Source: Acidimicrobiia bacterium
GTDB lineage: Bacteria > Actinomycetota > Acidimicrobiia > Spongiisociales > UBA5794
Direction: 5' to 3'
Length of the DNA: 64,000 nucleotides
NCBI GenBank assembly: GCA_030065575.1
Contig: JASJDZ010000008.1
Coordinates: forward strand, 31,546 to 95,545
A program made the position numbers and the translations under genes. Shown here piece after piece: positions 26,093 through 34,920 of this stretch. The notes beneath the pieces are model-generated. The model did no database searches and was not told the DNA's origin. It saw only the letters and a list, made by a program, of their open reading frames with translations. Each line of letters starts with the position of its first letter. Within the stretch, counting starts at the first letter, position 1.

Positions 26093-29000
26093 TTACGGTC
26101 GGTAGGTCAGACCCTTGTACCCGGTGGCAAAACCAGCCGAGAGCATCGCGGCGCTGAATGGTGAGGTGAGACTCGATTCTCCGTCGATCTTGGCGACCGT
26201 CGTTGCCCGCTTGCGCTGCTTGGCCACATCGATCAAGCCGGAGCTCAGCAGCGTCGGATCTGCGTCCCAGGTGAGAACTGAACGCCCGCCACGATCGACG
26301 AACGCAAGCAGGGCTCCGTCGTTGATAGCCACGTAGGCGCCGGCGTGTCGCCCGGGCGAGCCGGCCTCATGGTCGGGCCATGGAACCGCAGCCCCGTAAG
26401 GGTTCGCCGGATCGCTGGCCGCGACGACGACCAATCCACCTGCGGAAGTGTCGCGGAGTCGGTCGATCGCTCCCGGCAAGCCGAATTGGGCTCCGCCGAG
26501 CGTCTCGATGAAGTAGCCGCGCCGGACCTGGCCGGTGTCCTCCATTGCCGCGAAGACAGGATAGAGCCCCGAGAAGCCACCGGGAATGCCTTCACTGAGC
26601 ACTGCGGGGCGGGTTACGACGCCGTGCCGCTCCAGAAGCTGCTCGGCACGCGCTTTCGCCCGCTGTTCGGGTGATGCCGGCACCTCGCCGAGTAGTGTCG
26701 CCACCAGATACCAGCGGCCCGATGCTGCCGGTGGTACTGATAGGCGCAGGTTGGGTCGCGGGGCACGTCGTTTCGTCTTGGTACTGGTAAACGATCGAAG
26801 TGGGCTGATCGTGTCGTTGGTGACTTCGCCGGCCCACACCAGGTCCCACAGCGCATCAATAACTGGCTGCATCTCGCCGCCTCCGGTAGCCACGTACAAA
26901 TCGCTGAAGAATGATGCACCCCTGTTGCCTAGGTGCCGGCGAATCGTCTCGTGGAGAGGCCCTTCCGGCGGATCAACCGGTGGTGGGTCGAACAGCAGCG
27001 GCACATGGTCGCGGAAGTAGAGAGCCACCCTGCCGTCGTTGGTGCCGAGCGCTCCCTGACCGATCCAGACGATCTCGCCGGTCCCGAGCAGCAGATCTAG
27101 CTCCGCCGGTCCGTAGTCCATCCTCATCGCAAGAACATCAGATTCCAGCGTGGAAGCGGGGATGGGGCGCCCCTGGAGTGCTCTGACAACTTCGGGCAGG
27201 CGAACCGCAGCCGGGCCGGTGGCGCCGATCTGGTGCCACGCGGGCAGGAACGCTCCCATCCGGGACGGTTCGACGGCCTCGACCTCGCTGCGGAGCACCG
27301 CCAGTGAGCGGCGGCGGATGCGGCGGAGAACGTTGAGATCGACCCACTCGACACCATGGCCTCCGGGTTGATACGTCCCGGAGGCAACTCGCGATTCGCC
27401 TTCGAGTCGCTTCAAGACCTCAGTGACGGCGGCTTCGGGCAGTCCGAGCTCCTCAGCAGCTTGTCGTGCGGTGAAGGGAGCGTGAGTGCGTGCATATCGA
27501 CCGACAACGTCGCCGAGCGGATCGGTGACCCGTTCGAGCAACTGTTCGGGCACACCCGGCGGCGGCTGGACGCCGAGGGCATCTCGCAACCTGGCAACAT
27601 CCTCGACCACCGCCCAGCGGGACTGACCCTGCATAGTCACCTGGACGGCACGGCGACTACCGCTCAGGTCTCCCAGCCAGGAGGCGATCTCTTCCGGTTT
27701 GGCGGACCGGGCTCTGATCTGGTCCTCAGTAAGCGGGCCGAGCCGGCGTAGTGCATCGTTCAGGGCGTCGGGCCCATTCAACCGGCGCTCCTCGGCGAGG
27801 TGCTGCAACTCGAGCTCGACGGTGCCGATGACGTCTGGATCGAGGAGATCTCGGAACTGGGGGTCACCGAGTAGTTCCTGCAGCAGGCGACGATCGAGGG
27901 TGAGCGCGGCTGCTCGCTTCTCGGCGAGTGGTGCGTCGTACTCGTACATGTAAGAGGCGATGAAGTCGAACATGAGTGAGGTGGCGAACGGGCTCGGCCC
28001 GGCGAGGTCGACCTCGCTGACGTGAGTCGTGCGCCGCTCGATGTCGGTGAGGACGCCGCGCAGCGCAGGCAGATCGAAGTAGTCCTGCAGCATCTCCCGG
28101 TACGTCTCGAGCACGATGGGGAAAGCGGGGAATCGCTTGGCGATGTCCATGAGATCCGATGCTTTGCGGCGCTGCAGCCAGAGGGGGGTGCGACTTCCGG
28201 GGCGTTTCCGCGGTAGTAGCAAGGCTCGGGCGGCAGCCTCCCGGAATCGGGCCGCAAACAGGGCACTGTGGCCGGTCTCTTCGAGGACGAGCTCGTCGAT
28301 CTCGTCGGGAGAGATCAGCAGCTCGCCGATTGCCGGGGGGTCATCGATGTCGGGGAAGCGCAAGATGATTCCATCGTCTGACCAGACAACATCGGTTTCA
28401 ACTCCGTGGATCTCGCGGTATCTGCGACGAGCTGCCAGTGCCCACGGGGCATGCACCCTGGCTCCATAAGGAGTGAGCACGACCATGCGCCAGTCGCCGA
28501 TCTCGTCGCGGAATCGCTGGATCACCACGTTCCGGTCCGATGGCAGCACACCGGTTACTTCTCGTTCCTCGTGCAGGAAGCCGGCAAGGTTCTCTGCCGC
28601 CCACCCGTCGAGCCGGTACTTCCCCTTCAGCGCAGAGACTGCCTCTTCTTCCGTCTTGCCTCCGATTTCTCGGACGAACGCGCCGATTGCCCGGCCGAGC
28701 TCGATCGGCCGGCCGGGGCCGTCGCCGTGCCAGAACGGAAGCTTGGCCGCGGCCTGACCGGGAGCGGGAGCGACGATCACACGGTCGTGAGTGACCTCAG
28801 CGATCTTCCACGACGAGGATCCGAGGACGAAAGTGTCGCCGACCCTGCTCTCGTAGACCATCTCTTCATCGAGCTCGCCGATCTTGCCACCTTCCGGCAA
28901 TACGACGGTGTAGAGACCGCGGTCCGGGATGGTGCCCGGGTTGGTAACCGCGAGCATCTTGGCGTTGTCGCGGGGAGCAATCGTGTTCTCGACACGATTC

Positions 29001-30469
29001 CACACAATGCGGGGTCGCAGCTCGGCGAACTCGTCGGACGGGTAGCGGCCGGCGAGCATGTCGAGAACGGCTTCAAACGACGGTCGGGTGAGGTCGCGAT
29101 AGGGGAGAGCGCGACGAACCAGGTCGAACGCAGAGTCGACATCGAGCTCCGCAGTGGCCGTCATGGCGACCAGCTGCTGAGCAAGGACATCAAGGGGGTT
29201 CTGCGGAATGGCCGTTTCCTCGATGGCGCCGCTGTACATGCGCTCAACAACAACTGCGGTCTCGAGCAGATCGCCGCGATGCTTGGGGAACACCCTTGCT
29301 TTGGAGGGGGCGCCAACCTGGTGCCCGGCGCGGCCAACTCGCTGCAGGCCGCGAGCCACGGAGGCCGGAGACTCAACGAGGACGACGAGATCGATGGCCG
29401 CCATGTCGATGCCGAGTTCGAGCGTCGAGGTTGCTACTACTCCGCGCAGATCGCCGGTCTTCAGCCTGCCTTCGATCTCGACTCTCTGCTCTCGTGAGAC
29501 TGAGCCGTGGTGGGATTGAACGAGCTCCTCTCCAGCCAGCCGATTGATCTCCGCGGCCAGACGTTCGGCCAGGCTGCGACTGTTCACAAACAGCAGCGTC
29601 GAAGTATGGCTGAGGACGAGTTCCAGCAGTTGCGGGTACACGGCGGGCCAGATCGACTTGCGGCCGGGCTCCTCAGCATCTCCAACTGCGGGAGCGGTCT
29701 CCTCCGGTCGGGTCATGTCGGCAACGGGGACGACGATCTGCACCTCCAGTTCCTTCTCCCACGGGGCGTCGACAACGGTCACCGGGCGGGGCGACCATTC
29801 CGTTTCCGGCTTGTCCCGTTCGCCTCCACCGAGGAATTCGGCGATGGTTTGGAGCGGTCGTTGCGTGGCCGAGAGGCCGATGCGCTGCAATGGCTGCTCG
29901 GTGATGTCGGACAGACGTTCGAGGCTGAGGGCCAGGTGGCTACCTCGCTTGGTTCCCGCAACCGAGTGGATCTCGTCGACGATCACATACTCAACTGAGG
30001 CGAGCATTTCCCGGGCCCGGGACGTCAGCATCAGGTATAGCGATTCGGGCGTAGTGATCAGAATGTCGGGAGGATGGCGCAGCATCGCCGTGCGTTCCTT
30101 GGAGGGTGTGTCTCCGGTCCGCATCGCCGTCGAGATGCGGGGCGGGTCAACGCCCAGCTGTTCAGCAGCGAGGTGGATGCCGGTGAGCGGCGCCCGCAAG
30201 TTGCGCTCGATGTCGTAGGCGAGCGCCTTCATCGGCGAGACGTAGAGGACGCGACAGCGTGCCCTTTTGTCTGGAGTGGGGGAGGAGGCAAGGCGATCGA
30301 TCGCCCACAGAAAGGCAGCAAGAGTCTTGCCCGATCCTGTCGGCGCATGAATGAGAGTGTGGTGACCGTGGGAGATGGCGTCCCACCCCTCGATCTGGGC
30401 GCGAGTGGGCGCGGCGAAAGCGGCCTCGAACCAGGCCTTGGTCGGTGCAGAGAATCGATCGAGCGCCAT
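26093..30469 (-). CDS. lhr: ATP-dependent helicase Lhr
   Basis: This 1458-residue superfamily 2 helicase has APTGSGKT (42-49) and a DEIH box (near 166-169), SAT and Q/R-type motifs through residue 370 (QRVGRAGH), then the long Lhr-specific winged-helix and C-terminal domains. The length matches the large Lhr forms of Actinobacteria. Lhr translocates 3' to 5' on single-stranded DNA and is linked to DNA repair, for example mitomycin-C response in mycobacteria. The ATG at 30469 has TACTCT seven bases upstream. It is divergent from a PD-(D/E)XK-like gene across a repeat-containing gap. Confidence 0.93.
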   Translation of the reverse strand: MALDRFSAPTKAWFEAAFAAPTRAQIEGWDAISHGHHTLIHAPTGSGKTLAAFLWAIDRLASSPTPDKRARCRVLYVSPMKALAYDIERNLRAPLTGIHLAAEQLGVDPPRISTAMRTGDTPSKERTAMLRHPPDILITTPESLYLMLTSRAREMLASVEYVIVDEIHSVAGTKRGSHLALSLERLSDITEQPLQRIGLSATQRPLQTIAEFLGGGERDKPETEWSPRPVTVVDAPWEKELEVQIVVPVADMTRPEETAPAVGDAEEPGRKSIWPAVYPQLLELVLSHTSTLLFVNSRSLAERLAAEINRLAGEELVQSHHGSVSREQRVEIEGRLKTGDLRGVVATSTLELGIDMAAIDLVVLVESPASVARGLQRVGRAGHQVGAPSKARVFPKHRGDLLETAVVVERMYSGAIEETAIPQNPLDVLAQQLVAMTATAELDVDSAFDLVRRALPYRDLTRPSFEAVLDMLAGRYPSDEFAELRPRIVWNRVENTIAPRDNAKMLAVTNPGTIPDRGLYTVVLPEGGKIGELDEEMVYESRVGDTFVLGSSSWKIAEVTHDRVIVAPAPGQAAAKLPFWHGDGPGRPIELGRAIGAFVREIGGKTEEEAVSALKGKYRLDGWAAENLAGFLHEEREVTGVLPSDRNVVIQRFRDEIGDWRMVVLTPYGARVHAPWALAARRRYREIHGVETDVVWSDDGIILRFPDIDDPPAIGELLISPDEIDELVLEETGHSALFAARFREAAARALLLPRKRPGSRTPLWLQRRKASDLMDIAKRFPAFPIVLETYREMLQDYFDLPALRGVLTDIERRTTHVSEVDLAGPSPFATSLMFDFIASYMYEYDAPLAEKRAAALTLDRRLLQELLGDPQFRDLLDPDVIGTVELELQHLAEERRLNGPDALNDALRRLGPLTEDQIRARSAKPEEIASWLGDLSGSRRAVQVTMQGQSRWAVVEDVARLRDALGVQPPPGVPEQLLERVTDPLGDVVGRYARTHAPFTARQAAEELGLPEAAVTEVLKRLEGESRVASGTYQPGGHGVEWVDLNVLRRIRRRSLAVLRSEVEAVEPSRMGAFLPAWHQIGATGPAAVRLPEVVRALQGRPIPASTLESDVLAMRMDYGPAELDLLLGTGEIVWIGQGALGTNDGRVALYFRDHVPLLFDPPPVDPPEGPLHETIRRHLGNRGASFFSDLYVATGGGEMQPVIDALWDLVWAGEVTNDTISPLRSFTSTKTKRRAPRPNLRLSVPPAASGRWYLVATLLGEVPASPEQRAKARAEQLLERHGVVTRPAVLSEGIPGGFSGLYPVFAAMEDTGQVRRGYFIETLGGAQFGLPGAIDRLRDTSAGGLVVVAASDPANPYGAAVPWPDHEAGSPGRHAGAYVAINDGALLAFVDRGGRSVLTWDADPTLLSSGLIDVAKQRKRATTVAKIDGESSLTSPFSAAMLSAGFATGYKGLTYRP

Positions 30470-30476
30470 CGTGGTC

Positions 30477-30482
30477 AGAGTA
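30477..30482 (-). promoter_or_regulatory. -10 hexamer, leaderless start of lhr
   Basis: TACTCT, 7 nt before ATG 30469. The direct repeats lie 53 nt and more upstream of it. Confidence 0.55.
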
Positions 30483-30534
30483 ACTGCCGCCCCCGACAGG
30501 AATCCCGTGTCCCTGGTAGTAGCTGGAGATAATC

Positions 30535-30573
30535 ACAAAACCGACTTACGCACAGAGCGCGAGTAAGACCTGC
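30535..30573 (+). repeat. Direct repeat copy 1 in the lhr divergent promoter region
   Basis: A 39-nt unit beginning ACAAAACCGACTTAC contains CTTAC and GTAAG as inverted arms. It matches the copy at 30592-30630 at 32 of 39 positions, 57 nt away. This spacing is near five to six DNA turns, and the arms suggest protein operators. Confidence 0.65.
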
Positions 30574-30591
30574 CATTACCTGGGGCGAACT

Positions 30592-30630
30592 ACAAAACCG
30601 ACTTACACACGCGCCGCGGGTAAGAACTGC
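30592..30630 (+). repeat. Direct repeat copy 2 in the lhr divergent promoter region
   Basis: Second 39-nt copy with the same conserved ends (ACAAAACCGACTTAC and GGGTAAGAA...CTGC) and divergent centre. The conserved CTTAC/GTAAG arms with variable middle resemble a dyad binding site more than coding sequence. Confidence 0.65.
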
Positions 30631-30731
30631 GAGATCGCCTCTGCGGCAGGCAACCTGGCAAATCGGGGGGCGGGTCATCGGATTCGACAGGTGATTCGGC
30701 TTGAATCGTTACCGAAGCCAGCGGAGGATCA

Positions 30732-31367
30732 ATGGACATTGCCGTCAATCTGGTCGAGAACTACCTGCGCCTAACCGGGTATCTGACCCTCTCCGAGTTC
30801 GAGGTGCAGCGCCGCGACGAGCGAGGTCGGTACAAGACGGTCACAGACATCGACATCATGGGGGTTCGTATGCCCGGGGATGTCTCCCGGGGAGATGGAA
30901 ACCGCGACGGCGACTGCGAAATGCTGCTGATTGACGACCCGGTGCTCGAGCTGGAACGCGACACCATCGATGTGATCATCGGCGAGGTGAAGCAGGGGCA
31001 GGCTGAGCTGAACCCGGGGATCAAGGATCACGGCGTGCTGCATTCATTGCTACGCCGTATTGAGTGGCTCTACAGCGATGATCTCGGCAGTGTCATTCGC
31101 GCTCTGCAGCAGCAGGGTCTCCACCGCGGGGAGGGGAAGGGCGGAGCAAAGGTTCGCACCCGGCTGGTGGCATTTGGGCGCAGTTCCTTCTCGAATCAGA
31201 GCACGATCTCTCTGAGCCACATGATCACAACCCTGCTCGAGTTCTTCGAGGAGCATGAGGAGGCGTCCCGGCCAATTCAGTTCCGCGAGCCCGCCCCGGC
31301 GTTCTTGAGCCTGCTGCTCAAATCCGGGTTCGATGTGCAGAAAGAGCGGAGCAGCAAGAGGGCCTAG
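30732..31367 (+). CDS. PD-(D/E)XK-like nuclease-fold protein, unnamed
   Basis: This 211-residue protein is of no family I can name. KTVTDIDIMGV (residues 35-45) followed by DTIDVIIGEVKQGQAEL (77-93) matches the core D...D/E-x-K pattern of PD-(D/E)XK nucleases: an acidic strand, then a strand ending ExK. Helices follow. There is no signal peptide or membrane segment. ATG 30732 has GGAGG at about 30723. It is divergent from lhr, so a DNA-metabolism role is plausible but inferred. It could instead be a non-catalytic member. Confidence 0.62.
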   Translation: MDIAVNLVENYLRLTGYLTLSEFEVQRRDERGRYKTVTDIDIMGVRMPGDVSRGDGNRDGDCEMLLIDDPVLELERDTIDVIIGEVKQGQAELNPGIKDHGVLHSLLRRIEWLYSDDLGSVIRALQQQGLHRGEGKGGAKVRTRLVAFGRSSFSNQSTISLSHMITTLLEFFEEHEEASRPIQFREPAPAFLSLLLKSGFDVQKERSSKRA

Positions 31368-31376
31368 TTGCGGTGC

Positions 31377-32141
31377 TCAGTAGGTCCGAACAACGCTGAT
31401 CGCGGTCTCCGCATTCTCACCCTCGGTCTTGAGCGAGCTCGCCTCGGCATCCATGCGCCGCACGGCGATCCGGCACCACTCACCGGCTACGCCCTTGATG
31501 ACATCTTCTGCGTCCTCCGGCCCGTATACCCAGCGGGCGTAGCGAGGACCCATCAACTCGAGCCGGATTCCCGACTCGGGGAAGCTCTCGCCGGCCTCTG
31601 CAAAGGCGAAGGGCAGCATGCGATGGGCCAGCCAGGCAACATGGCGGATACGAGAAGTATCGGCGGTCGGGTCTTCCTCCTCCTCATCGAATGTGAGCAG
31701 ACCTTCCATGGCATCTTTGATGTCGAGGCCGTGTGCCCATGTCTCCATCAGGCGCACCGTGCCAAAGGCGCGGGCACTCATATCGCCGTATAGCCAGGTG
31801 ACTCGATCGGTGCCTTCCATGCGGGATAGGGCGTCGACAACGTCGGCCCGGCTGTTGCGCCACCATTCGATAACCTGCTGGTACCGCATCTCCCGACCTT
31901 CGCTGACACCAACTGCCGTCCACTTGTCGATGTCGTCGGGGTTCCCCTCGGGGAGGGCCGATCCACCCTCGGTGAGGACCTCAGCCGCACAACGCTCGGA
32001 GTGGGCGAGATGGCTGACAACGTCCTTGATGCTCCACCCGGGCGCTGAGGTGGGCAGAATCCACTGCCGTTCGCTGATCCGCTGGAGGAACTGATCGAGT
32101 GCCTGTTGCTCGGCGACGAGGTCTGAGAGTATTTCGCGCAT
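31377..32141 (-). CDS. TIGR03084/DinB-fold maleylpyruvate isomerase-like protein
   Basis: This 254-residue protein has the DinB four-helix metal-binding pattern: GWSIKDVVSHLAHSERCAAEVL (a metal His in the second helix) and RLMETWAHGLDI (the third histidine), then a C-terminal SCP2-like region. TIGR03084 members are mycothiol-related or other thiol-dependent enzymes by superfamily analogy; substrate unknown. The only 5' signal is a TAAAAT hexamer nine bases upstream. Its stop lies 10 bases after the convergent nuclease-like stop. Confidence 0.82.
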   Translation of the reverse strand: MREILSDLVAEQQALDQFLQRISERQWILPTSAPGWSIKDVVSHLAHSERCAAEVLTEGGSALPEGNPDDIDKWTAVGVSEGREMRYQQVIEWWRNSRADVVDALSRMEGTDRVTWLYGDMSARAFGTVRLMETWAHGLDIKDAMEGLLTFDEEEEDPTADTSRIRHVAWLAHRMLPFAFAEAGESFPESGIRLELMGPRYARWVYGPEDAEDVIKGVAGEWCRIAVRRMDAEASSLKTEGENAETAISVVRTY

Positions 32142-32183
32142 GGGAGGTGCATTTTACTGCGTGTGGCACGCGGCCGATTCCTG

Positions 32184-33239
32184 TTAACCGGGGGAATCCT
32201 GCGCCGCCATGTTGAGGCGGTCAACCATCAGGCGCAAGCGACCGAGGTGTCGGCGATCGAAGTGGAGACGGATCCTCGGCAGGTCGACATTGTCCTCGGT
32301 CCTGATCTCCTGCGGTGTTGCCTCGATCTTCTCTATCTTCCCCCGCACAACGATGTCGGCGAACTCATCATTGAGCAACGAGATCAACTCTTCTGAAGGC
32401 TCATGTTTCAGGCGGAGGACCAGCTTCCCTTCCACGTAGCGTTGCGAGTGGTAGTTGTTGTAGAAGCGGCGGATCTCGGCGGCCGCTTCCTCGGCGTTGT
32501 TGGTGTAGGTGAAGAGGCTCAGGTCGTCCGGCGCAATCATGCCTTTATCCCGCAGTCGCGCCACGAAGTCAAACCACTCATCCCAGTAGCCGGTACCGGC
32601 AGCTTCCATCAGCACCACCGGGTGCATGTCGGACTTGCCCGTCTGGATCAGGGTCAGCAACTCGAAGACCTCATCCTGAGTACCAAAACCCCCGGGAAAC
32701 ACGGTGAAGGCATTGGATTCCTTGACAAACATGAGCTTGCGGGTGAAGAAGTACTTGAAGTTGATGAGCCGGCTCTCGTGCACGTACGGGTTTGGATCGG
32801 CTTCGAACGGAAGCCGGATGTTGACTCCAAACCCGTAGTCGGTGCCGGCGCCCAGGTTGCCCGCTTCCATGATCCCCGGCCCGGCTCCGGTGACGACCAT
32901 CCACTGATAGGTATCCGCCATCAGGTTGGCGAACTCCGCTGCCAACTCGTAGTTCGGGTCATCCGTTGCGGTGCGGGCCGAACCGTAGATAGTCACCTTG
33001 GGCATGTCGCGATAGCGCGAGAACACCAGGAACGAATACCGCAGTTCCTTGAGGGCACTGTTGACGATCTTGAGGTCGCCGCGGTCGGTGCTATCACGAT
33101 GCATCTTCAGGATCGAGACCACCATCTCCCTGACTAGATCCTCGTCCTGAGATTGATCGCCGTGCTCGGCAACCGCATCGGCGATCAGGGCATTCAGCCG
33201 GTCATCCAGTTCGGTGTTCCCTATCTGATAGCTACGCAT
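32184..33239 (-). CDS. LOG/TIGR00730 Rossmann-fold protein
   Basis: This 351-residue protein has GSART (86-90), VVTGAGPGIMEAGNLGA (116-132) and the signature FPGGFGTQDE (181-190) of the LOG/lysine decarboxylase-like family. Small members are cytokinin-riboside 5'-monophosphate phosphoribohydrolases; larger bacterial ones such as PpnN cleave nucleoside monophosphates. The extra C-terminal region of about 70 residues and the 80-residue N-terminal helical part resemble the PpnN-type layout. ATG 33239 has a GAAGAAGG site. The frame extends to 33404 but those residues look non-conserved. Confidence 0.83.
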   Translation of the reverse strand: MRSYQIGNTELDDRLNALIADAVAEHGDQSQDEDLVREMVVSILKMHRDSTDRGDLKIVNSALKELRYSFLVFSRYRDMPKVTIYGSARTATDDPNYELAAEFANLMADTYQWMVVTGAGPGIMEAGNLGAGTDYGFGVNIRLPFEADPNPYVHESRLINFKYFFTRKLMFVKESNAFTVFPGGFGTQDEVFELLTLIQTGKSDMHPVVLMEAAGTGYWDEWFDFVARLRDKGMIAPDDLSLFTYTNNAEEAAAEIRRFYNNYHSQRYVEGKLVLRLKHEPSEELISLLNDEFADIVVRGKIEKIEATPQEIRTEDNVDLPRIRLHFDRRHLGRLRLMVDRLNMAAQDSPG

Positions 33240-33294
33240 CCGCCGCCTTCTTCTCCCGCCGGGTTTCGACGGACCTCTGACGGTACTAGCGTCG

Positions 33295-33939
33295 ATGCGC
33301 ATGCGCCACGTCATCTGGGATTGGAATGGGACCCTCGTCGACGACCTGCCGGTGGTCGTTGCAGCAGTCAACGTCTCCCTGGCCGCTATCGGCGAGGACG
33401 GCATCGATGCTGATGCCTACCGGGATCACTACACGCGGCCTGTTCGCATCTTCTACGACCGATTGCTGTCGCGACCGGTAACTGATGACGAATGGGAGAG
33501 AATCAACACCACATTCCATCTGAGCTACGTCGACGCACTCAATAGTGTGCCTCTCGCCCGTGACGCTGTTGCCGCCGTCGATCTTGTCGCCGCAGCTGGA
33601 GCGACCCAGTCCATTCTCTCGATGTGGGCCGAGCATGAGTTGGTCCCGGAAGTCGAGCGCCACGGCCTGGACCGGCACATGACGCGCATCGATGGCAACA
33701 CCAGGAGCAACGGCGAGACGAAAGCCGCTCTTCTCGAGATGCACCTGGCAGCCCTGGAAGAGGGAACGGATGCGGTCATCATCGGTGACTCGACAGACGA
33801 TGCCAATGCCGCTCGCGCAGTGGGAATCGGTTGTGTCGTCTACGACGGTGGCAGCCACCACCGCGTCAAGCTCGACGCGCTCGGTTTTCCGGTGGCGGAT
33901 TCATTACTCCGGGCGGCGGAGCTAGCGCTGTCGCCATGA
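33295..33939 (+). CDS. HAD-superfamily phosphatase
   Basis: This 214-residue phosphoglycolate phosphatase-like protein has motif I WDWNGTLVDD (Asp9 nucleophile), motif III lysine in NGETKAALL, and motif IV GDSTDDANAA. The second aspartate of the usual DxD is Asn11 here; DWNGT occurs in other HAD members. ATG 33295 lacks a ribosome site but has TACTAG five bases upstream, so a leaderless start is possible. Its TGA overlaps the ATG of the acetyltransferase. Confidence 0.83.
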   Translation: MRMRHVIWDWNGTLVDDLPVVVAAVNVSLAAIGEDGIDADAYRDHYTRPVRIFYDRLLSRPVTDDEWERINTTFHLSYVDALNSVPLARDAVAAVDLVAAAGATQSILSMWAEHELVPEVERHGLDRHMTRIDGNTRSNGETKAALLEMHLAALEEGTDAVIIGDSTDDANAARAVGIGCVVYDGGSHHRVKLDALGFPVADSLLRAAELALSP

Positions 33940-34865
33940 AACCGCGCCCGTTCCGAGGGGACGACGACGTCTATCTGCTCCAGGAGTTCACCGCGGAGAC
34001 CATACGTGCTCAGGGGCGACTCGGGCTCCTCCATCCTGGAGACGTTGTACATCTCGTGTACAACGTTCTCCGGCTCGACGACCCGACCGAGCTCATCCAC
34101 ATCTGGCAGGACGGCGGGGGCGTGGTCCTGGGATGGGCATGGCTCCACCCACGCTGGGCGTGCTTCGAGCTTCAGATCAGCAACAACGCCACGCGCCGCT
34201 TCCCTGACCTGGAGCGAGAGATCAACGTCTGGTCGGAAGAGAGACTGCTGACCCTCATGCGTGGCATGGGTTCCGAGGCGGAATACATCGAAACCGACGC
34301 TTCGGTCGATGACGCGGAAGGCGCGGGTCTCCTGGCAGACCTGGGCTGGATTCCGGCGGACGATGCAGGCGAATGGCTGAGCCGGCGCCCACTCGCCCAC
34401 ATCGCATCACCTGAGCTGTCCGCTGGTTATGTGGTGCGCAGCGTGCGCGGAATCGAAGAGGCAGGCCAAGTTGCCGAAGTACATGCGGCTAGTTTCGGAT
34501 CTTCGTGGACGCCGGAGTTGTACGAGCGGGTGATGAACGCGCCCGGCTACAGCCCGGACCGAGAAATCGTTGTCGAGGCCCCGGATGGGCTCCTGGCCGG
34601 TTTCTGTGTTGTCTGGCCCGATCCGGTGAACCTGGTCGGGTTGTTCGAGCCGGTAGGCGTGCATCCCGAGCACCGTCGGCTCGGTCTCGGTCGTGCCGTC
34701 TTGCGCGCAGGGATGCTAGCCATGCGGAAGTTGGGGATGCGCCACGCCGAGGTGGGGTACGAGGTTGACAATCCCGCAGCAGGACCGTTGTATCGCAGCG
34801 AGGGGTTTGAGCCCATCGAGCAGTTCGTCCGGTACCGAAAATCAGTCGGAGTCGGGTCGCCGTGA
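33936..34865 (+). CDS. Tandem GNAT acetyltransferase
   Basis: This 309-residue protein has two GNAT-like domains. The second is intact, with VGVHPEHRRLGLGRAVLRAG as the acetyl-CoA loop and GYEVDNPAAGPLYRSEGF. The first lacks a clear pyrophosphate-binding loop. The organisation resembles mycothiol synthase, but the sequence does not allow that assignment. The ATG overlaps the HAD stop (ATGA), so the two are translationally coupled. A housekeeping-like promoter for the next gene overlaps its stop. Confidence 0.78.
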   Translation: MKPRPFRGDDDVYLLQEFTAETIRAQGRLGLLHPGDVVHLVYNVLRLDDPTELIHIWQDGGGVVLGWAWLHPRWACFELQISNNATRRFPDLEREINVWSEERLLTLMRGMGSEAEYIETDASVDDAEGAGLLADLGWIPADDAGEWLSRRPLAHIASPELSAGYVVRSVRGIEEAGQVAEVHAASFGSSWTPELYERVMNAPGYSPDREIVVEAPDGLLAGFCVVWPDPVNLVGLFEPVGVHPEHRRLGLGRAVLRAGMLAMRKLGMRHAEVGYEVDNPAAGPLYRSEGFEPIEQFVRYRKSVGVGSP

Positions 34866-34890
34866 CGAGAAGTCCCTCGGTTCCTATACT
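34862..34890 (+). promoter_or_regulatory. Candidate promoter of the first sulfotransferase gene
   Basis: GTGACG at 34862-34867 and TATACT at 34885-34890 are separated by 17 nt. The -10 matches consensus at five of six positions. It overlaps the acetyltransferase stop and precedes the sulfotransferase GTG by 30 nt, giving a leadered transcript with GGAG. Confidence 0.6.
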
Positions 34891-34920
34891 TTTTGCGATG
34901 ACTGATGCCCTGGAGATCCA

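Noticed and set aside
28406..29497. 363-codon open frame on the plus strand inside lhr
   Set aside because: Antisense to Lhr, which is well supported by motifs and length; no ribosome site or domain.
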